Of a stretch of DNA of 8,250 nucleotides, positions 6,295 to 8,250 are shown one piece after another (the first letter of the stretch is position 1; each line of letters starts with the position of its first letter). Both the position numbers and the translations under genes were made by a program. The stretch lies in the NCBI GenBank assembly GCA_900322165.1, contig ONYR01000122.1:1-8250 (forward strand). The letters run 5' to 3'. This stretch comes from an uncultured Eubacteriales bacterium (lineage in GTDB: Bacteria > Bacillota > Clostridia > Lachnospirales > Bianqueaceae). The notes below the pieces were generated by a model. The model searched no databases. It saw only the letters and a list, made by a program, of their open reading frames with translations, and was not told where the DNA came from.

Positions 6295-6303
6295 ATTGTA
6301 CCA
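6295..6303 (-). promoter_or_regulatory. Candidate extended -10 promoter element of tcdA
   Basis: The minus strand reads TGGTACAAT, a TGn plus TACAAT extended -10, about 31 bases before the tcdA ATG, leaving room for a short leader with the GGAGGG site. A matching -35 at 16-18 bp was not found. The same TACAATGGNAGCA context occurs upstream of the Nif3-family gene. Confidence 0.4.
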
Positions 6304-6357
6304 TAGAAACGCCCGCCTGTACCAAACGCAAACCAAAGAACCTCCGTAAACATGCGG

Positions 6358-6390
6358 AAAAAATAAAAAAGCCCATCGCGCGGCGATGGC
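6358..6390 (-). terminator. Terminator-like hairpin in the divergent tcdA/DUF1858 gap
   Basis: Arms ccatcgc (6373-6379) and gcgatgg (6383-6389) form a 7-bp GC-rich stem, extendable by one G-C pair across a one-base bulge. In minus-strand RNA it is followed by UUUUUUAUUUUUU (A-run at 6358-6370), the layout of an intrinsic terminator. No minus-strand gene lies upstream of it, so it may block antisense transcription into tcdA. On the plus strand the same hairpin stands about 17 bases before the DUF1858 start. Confidence 0.5.
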
Positions 6391-6407
6391 ACAGAAAGGA
6401 ATCGGCT

Positions 6408-6620
6408 ATGGAATTCAACCCCAACACCCTGCTCACCGACATTCTCAAGGCCTATCCGGACCTGCCGAATAAGCTCATCAAGATCGACGAGCGCTTCAAC
6501 GTCCTGAAGACCCCGATCGGCAAGATGATGATCAAGGGCAAGACGATCGCGGACGCGAGCAAGACCGTCGACGTGCCGGTCGATGAGCTGCTGAAGCAGC
6601 TGAGGGAACTGACAAAGTAA
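6408..6620 (+). CDS. DUF1858-domain small protein
   Basis: The 70-residue product matches the DUF1858 fold seen alone and as an N-terminal domain of larger redox-related proteins. It opens with NTLLTDILKAYPDL (6-19), then KLIKIDERFNVLKTPIGKMM (22-41), and closes with TIADASKTVDVPVDELLKQLREL (46-68). Many DUF1858 proteins carry a Cys pair near the centre; this one contains no cysteine and has the hydrophobic TPIGKMM version instead, so a redox or metal role for this copy is unlikely. No membrane segment is seen. An AAGGAA site precedes the ATG at good spacing. It is divergent from tcdA and lies 89 bp before the esterase gene on the same strand, so the two may share a transcript. Its function is unknown. 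Confidence 0.75.
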   Translation: MEFNPNTLLTDILKAYPDLPNKLIKIDERFNVLKTPIGKMMIKGKTIADASKTVDVPVDELLKQLRELTK

Positions 6621-6709
6621 GTCCGTAAGGCAAGAGGCAAAGCAAGACAGCCGGATCAATAGGTAAAGTTAGGCGGCACGACCCAAATAACATAAGAGGA
6701 GTGGACACT

Positions 6710-7759
6710 ATGATCTATGAAGTCATTAACCTGAATCCTGAGCACGAAGCGACCTTGACCTGCTTTCGACAGCAGGTCGGCGGCGAGTTTGGCAATATTG
6801 TCAAGCGCCCCGCGATGATCGTCATCCCCGGAGGCGGCTATCAGTTTTGTTCCGAGCGGGAAGCGGATCCGATCGTTTTTCCGTTTCTTTCAGCCGGCTA
6901 CCAGGTCTTCATTCTGCGCTACGCTCTTCAAAAGAAAGCCGTTTGGCCGAATCCGCTCCGCGACTATGAAGACGCGGCGCGATTGATCCGCAGTAAGGCC
7001 GATGATTGGGGCATTTACCCGGACAAGCTTGCTGTTGTCGGTTTCTCCGCTGGTGGACACCTTGCGGCCTCCGCCGCGACGCTTTCCGCGCCGGATTGCA
7101 GGCCGAATGCCGCGATTCTCGGCTACGCCGTGCTGAGCGAAGAGAGCGCGCATGAGTGGGAAAAGACCGCTCCCGGACTGCCGGAGATGGTCGACAAGGA
7201 CACCTGCCCCTGTTTCCTGTTCGCGAGCCGCAACGACTCGATGGTTCCGGTCTCCAATACGATCGCGTTTATGACTGCCCTTGAGAAGGCGGGGATCTCC
7301 TTCGAGTCCCACATTTACGCCTTTGCGCCGCACGGTGCCTCCACCGGCAGCTCGGCCGTCACGCCGCCGGATGCCTTGAACTGCAGCCGCGTTCCGCATT
7401 GGGTGGACGACAGCATCGAATGGCTGAAAGATATGCTTGGCGATTTCGGAGACGGAAAGATGACCGAGCCGAAGTGTGGACACTATGTCAACGCGGACGC
7501 TGCCGGCGGGTTCTCGCTCGACAATACGGTCGGTTATCTGATGAGTGATCCCCGTTCACGCGCGATCCTCGCCCCGATCATGGAAGCGGCGCAGAAAAAA
7601 GCGAATGAGCAGTGGGGCGGAGGTGAAGATTCCGGAGAAGACAGACCCGGAAGCGCAGTCGGCATGCGCATCACCCTGCGGGAAGGTCTGAAATTTGCAG
7701 GCGCGCCGGAAGAAGCCGCCCAACAGCTCGAAGCGGCCTTAAAGGCAATTGAATCATAA
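6710..7759 (+). CDS. Alpha/beta-hydrolase esterase with C-terminal extension
   Basis: The 349-residue protein is a cytoplasmic serine esterase of the alpha/beta-hydrolase fold, close to acetyl-esterase/BD-FAE-type enzymes that remove acyl groups from sugars or oligosaccharides. The oxyanion-hole motif IPGGGY is at 39-44, nucleophile Ser113 in GFSAGGH, Asp176 in SRNDSMVP and His208 in APHGAS; the triad is complete. The catalytic domain ends near residue 245. A further 100 residues follow: a short segment resembling the SLDNTxGxLMxDPxxRAIL helical motif (269-287) sometimes appended to clostridial carbohydrate-active proteins, an acidic Gly/Glu linker (303-315), and a helix-rich end. Start choice: GAGGAG at 6696-6701 gives 8-base spacing to the ATG at 6710, while the in-frame GTG at 6701 overlaps it. 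The 89-base gap before it shows no clear promoter or terminator. A xylan or acetyl-sugar substrate is plausible beside GH39 but unproven. Confidence 0.85.
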   Translation: MIYEVINLNPEHEATLTCFRQQVGGEFGNIVKRPAMIVIPGGGYQFCSEREADPIVFPFLSAGYQVFILRYALQKKAVWPNPLRDYEDAARLIRSKADDWGIYPDKLAVVGFSAGGHLAASAATLSAPDCRPNAAILGYAVLSEESAHEWEKTAPGLPEMVDKDTCPCFLFASRNDSMVPVSNTIAFMTALEKAGISFESHIYAFAPHGASTGSSAVTPPDALNCSRVPHWVDDSIEWLKDMLGDFGDGKMTEPKCGHYVNADAAGGFSLDNTVGYLMSDPRSRAILAPIMEAAQKKANEQWGGGEDSGEDRPGSAVGMRITLREGLKFAGAPEEAAQQLEAALKAIES

Positions 7760-7764
7760 CAAAT

Positions 7765-7824
7765 ATAACCCCGTAGGCTCTTTCCTCGCTTGACGATGCT
7801 TCGTCAGGAGCCTTACGGGGTTAT
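7765..7824. terminator. Long palindromic element between convergent genes, likely bidirectional terminator
   Basis: Arms 7765-7780 (ataaccccgtaggctc) and 7808-7824 (gagccttacggggttat) pair over 16 positions with one bulged base. A second inner stem, tgacga/tcgtca (7791-7796, 7801-7806), has a TGCT loop. It starts 6 bases after the esterase stop and ends 12 bases before the stop of the facing gene. There is no long U-tract on either side, so termination efficiency is uncertain. The 60-bp size and near-symmetry would also suit a dispersed repeat. Confidence 0.65.
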
Positions 7825-7836
7825 CTATACTCAGAA

Positions 7837-8250
7837 TTATGCCTTCAGTTCACGAACCAGCGCCGCATAGGCTTCGTCTTTGCAGTCTGCGAAGAAGTAT
7901 TCGTCGAAGTGCTTGCCGGCGAATGCGCCTTTGACAAGCTCGCGGTCGATGGAGCGGAGGATGGTCGGAAGATCCTTGAAAGCCGCTGCGCGGACATCAT
8001 CGAGGATGCGCTTGTTGCGCTGCTCAGGAACGACGCGCTCTTTCGGATAGCCGCCGCCAAAGGGCTCGCTGAAGAGCTTTTCAAAGATGTACTCAAGGTT
8101 CAGGTCGCCGCCCCATCCAAAGCCAAGTGCGAAGGGGATGGAGATGGCGTTGCCATCGTTGATCTGTGCGAAGGTGTAGGCATCGAGCGGAGTCGCGACG
8201 TGGCCGCAGATGACGCCGGGGAAGGAGTTGAGCGCGAGCATCGCGCCTTC
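7837..8250 (-). CDS. Unrecognised protein, C-terminal 137 residues (cut by right edge)
   Basis: The reading frame enters from the right edge and ends at TAA (7837-7839). The first in-window ATG (8241) has no ribosome binding site and is preceded by open codons (Glu-Gly-Ala), so the gene very probably starts outside the window. The visible part reads as a soluble, globular C-terminus: a hydrophobic stretch around SFPGVICGHVATPLDAYTF, a Gly/aromatic-rich LGFGWGGDLNLEYIF, then GGGYP, and charged helices (about 80-137) with two cysteines at most. I see no transmembrane segment and cannot place it in a family. It converges on the esterase gene across a hairpin. Confidence 0.7.
   Translation of the reverse strand, partial: EGAMLALNSFPGVICGHVATPLDAYTFAQINDGNAISIPFALGFGWGGDLNLEYIFEKLFSEPFGGGYPKERVVPEQRNKRILDDVRAAAFKDLPTILRSIDRELVKGAFAGKHFDEYFFADCKDEAYAALVRELKA

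Noticed and set aside
6890..7483. Minus-strand open frame opposite the esterase
   Set aside because: Antisense to an esterase with an intact Ser-Asp-His triad; no recognisable product.

Overview
The window reads like the chromosome of an anaerobic, probably gut- or rumen-associated Firmicute (class Clostridia). The evidence is strong AGGAGG-type ribosome binding sites, moderately GC-rich coding sequence, cytoplasmic carbohydrate-active enzymes without signal peptides, and best-recognised families typical of that group. The placement is an inference from gene content, not from a marker gene.

Layout, left to right. Bases 1-119 are an edge region with no supported gene. A run of three minus-strand sugar genes follows, transcribed from right to left: a GH3 enzyme of the NagZ/Nag3 type with a His-Asp dyad (2636-4336), a beta-phosphoglucomutase (1925-2572) and a GH39 beta-xylosidase-like enzyme (120-1733). 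Between GH3 and the mutase lies a pair of TGGT..ACCA operator-like palindromes. Between the mutase and GH39 lie a 16-bp hairpin and three tandem 28-29-bp repeats. Next come two minus-strand conserved genes: a Nif3/DUF34 metalloprotein (4508-5380), closed by a clear intrinsic terminator at 4457-4498, and tcdA (5536-6264), the tRNA t6A dehydratase. From about 6300 the orientation flips. A cysteine-free DUF1858 mini-protein (6408-6620) and an alpha/beta-hydrolase esterase with a C-terminal extension (6710-7759) run on the plus strand. They end at a long palindromic terminator-like element facing a minus-strand gene cut by the right edge (7837-8250), which I do not recognise.

How the genes may work together. 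GH3 enzymes with a His-Asp dyad are known to act as retaining beta-glycoside phosphorylases that release beta-sugar-1-phosphates, and beta-phosphoglucomutase uses beta-glucose-1-phosphate. Their adjacency suggests a short intracellular route from imported beta-glycosides to glucose-6-phosphate without spending ATP on the phosphorylated unit. GH39 and the esterase could trim xylosyl and acyl groups from the same hemicellulose-derived oligosaccharides. This is the most interesting hypothesis in the window, but it rests on motifs and gene order only.

Other points: an in-frame second copy of the TcdA C-terminal codons beyond its stop, next to an inverted repeat; a Glu in place of the second metal-ligand His in Nif3; and a shared TACAATGGNAGCA motif upstream of nif3-like and tcdA. 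I saw no tRNA, rRNA, CRISPR array or transposase gene. No gene-free stretch exceeds 300 bases.
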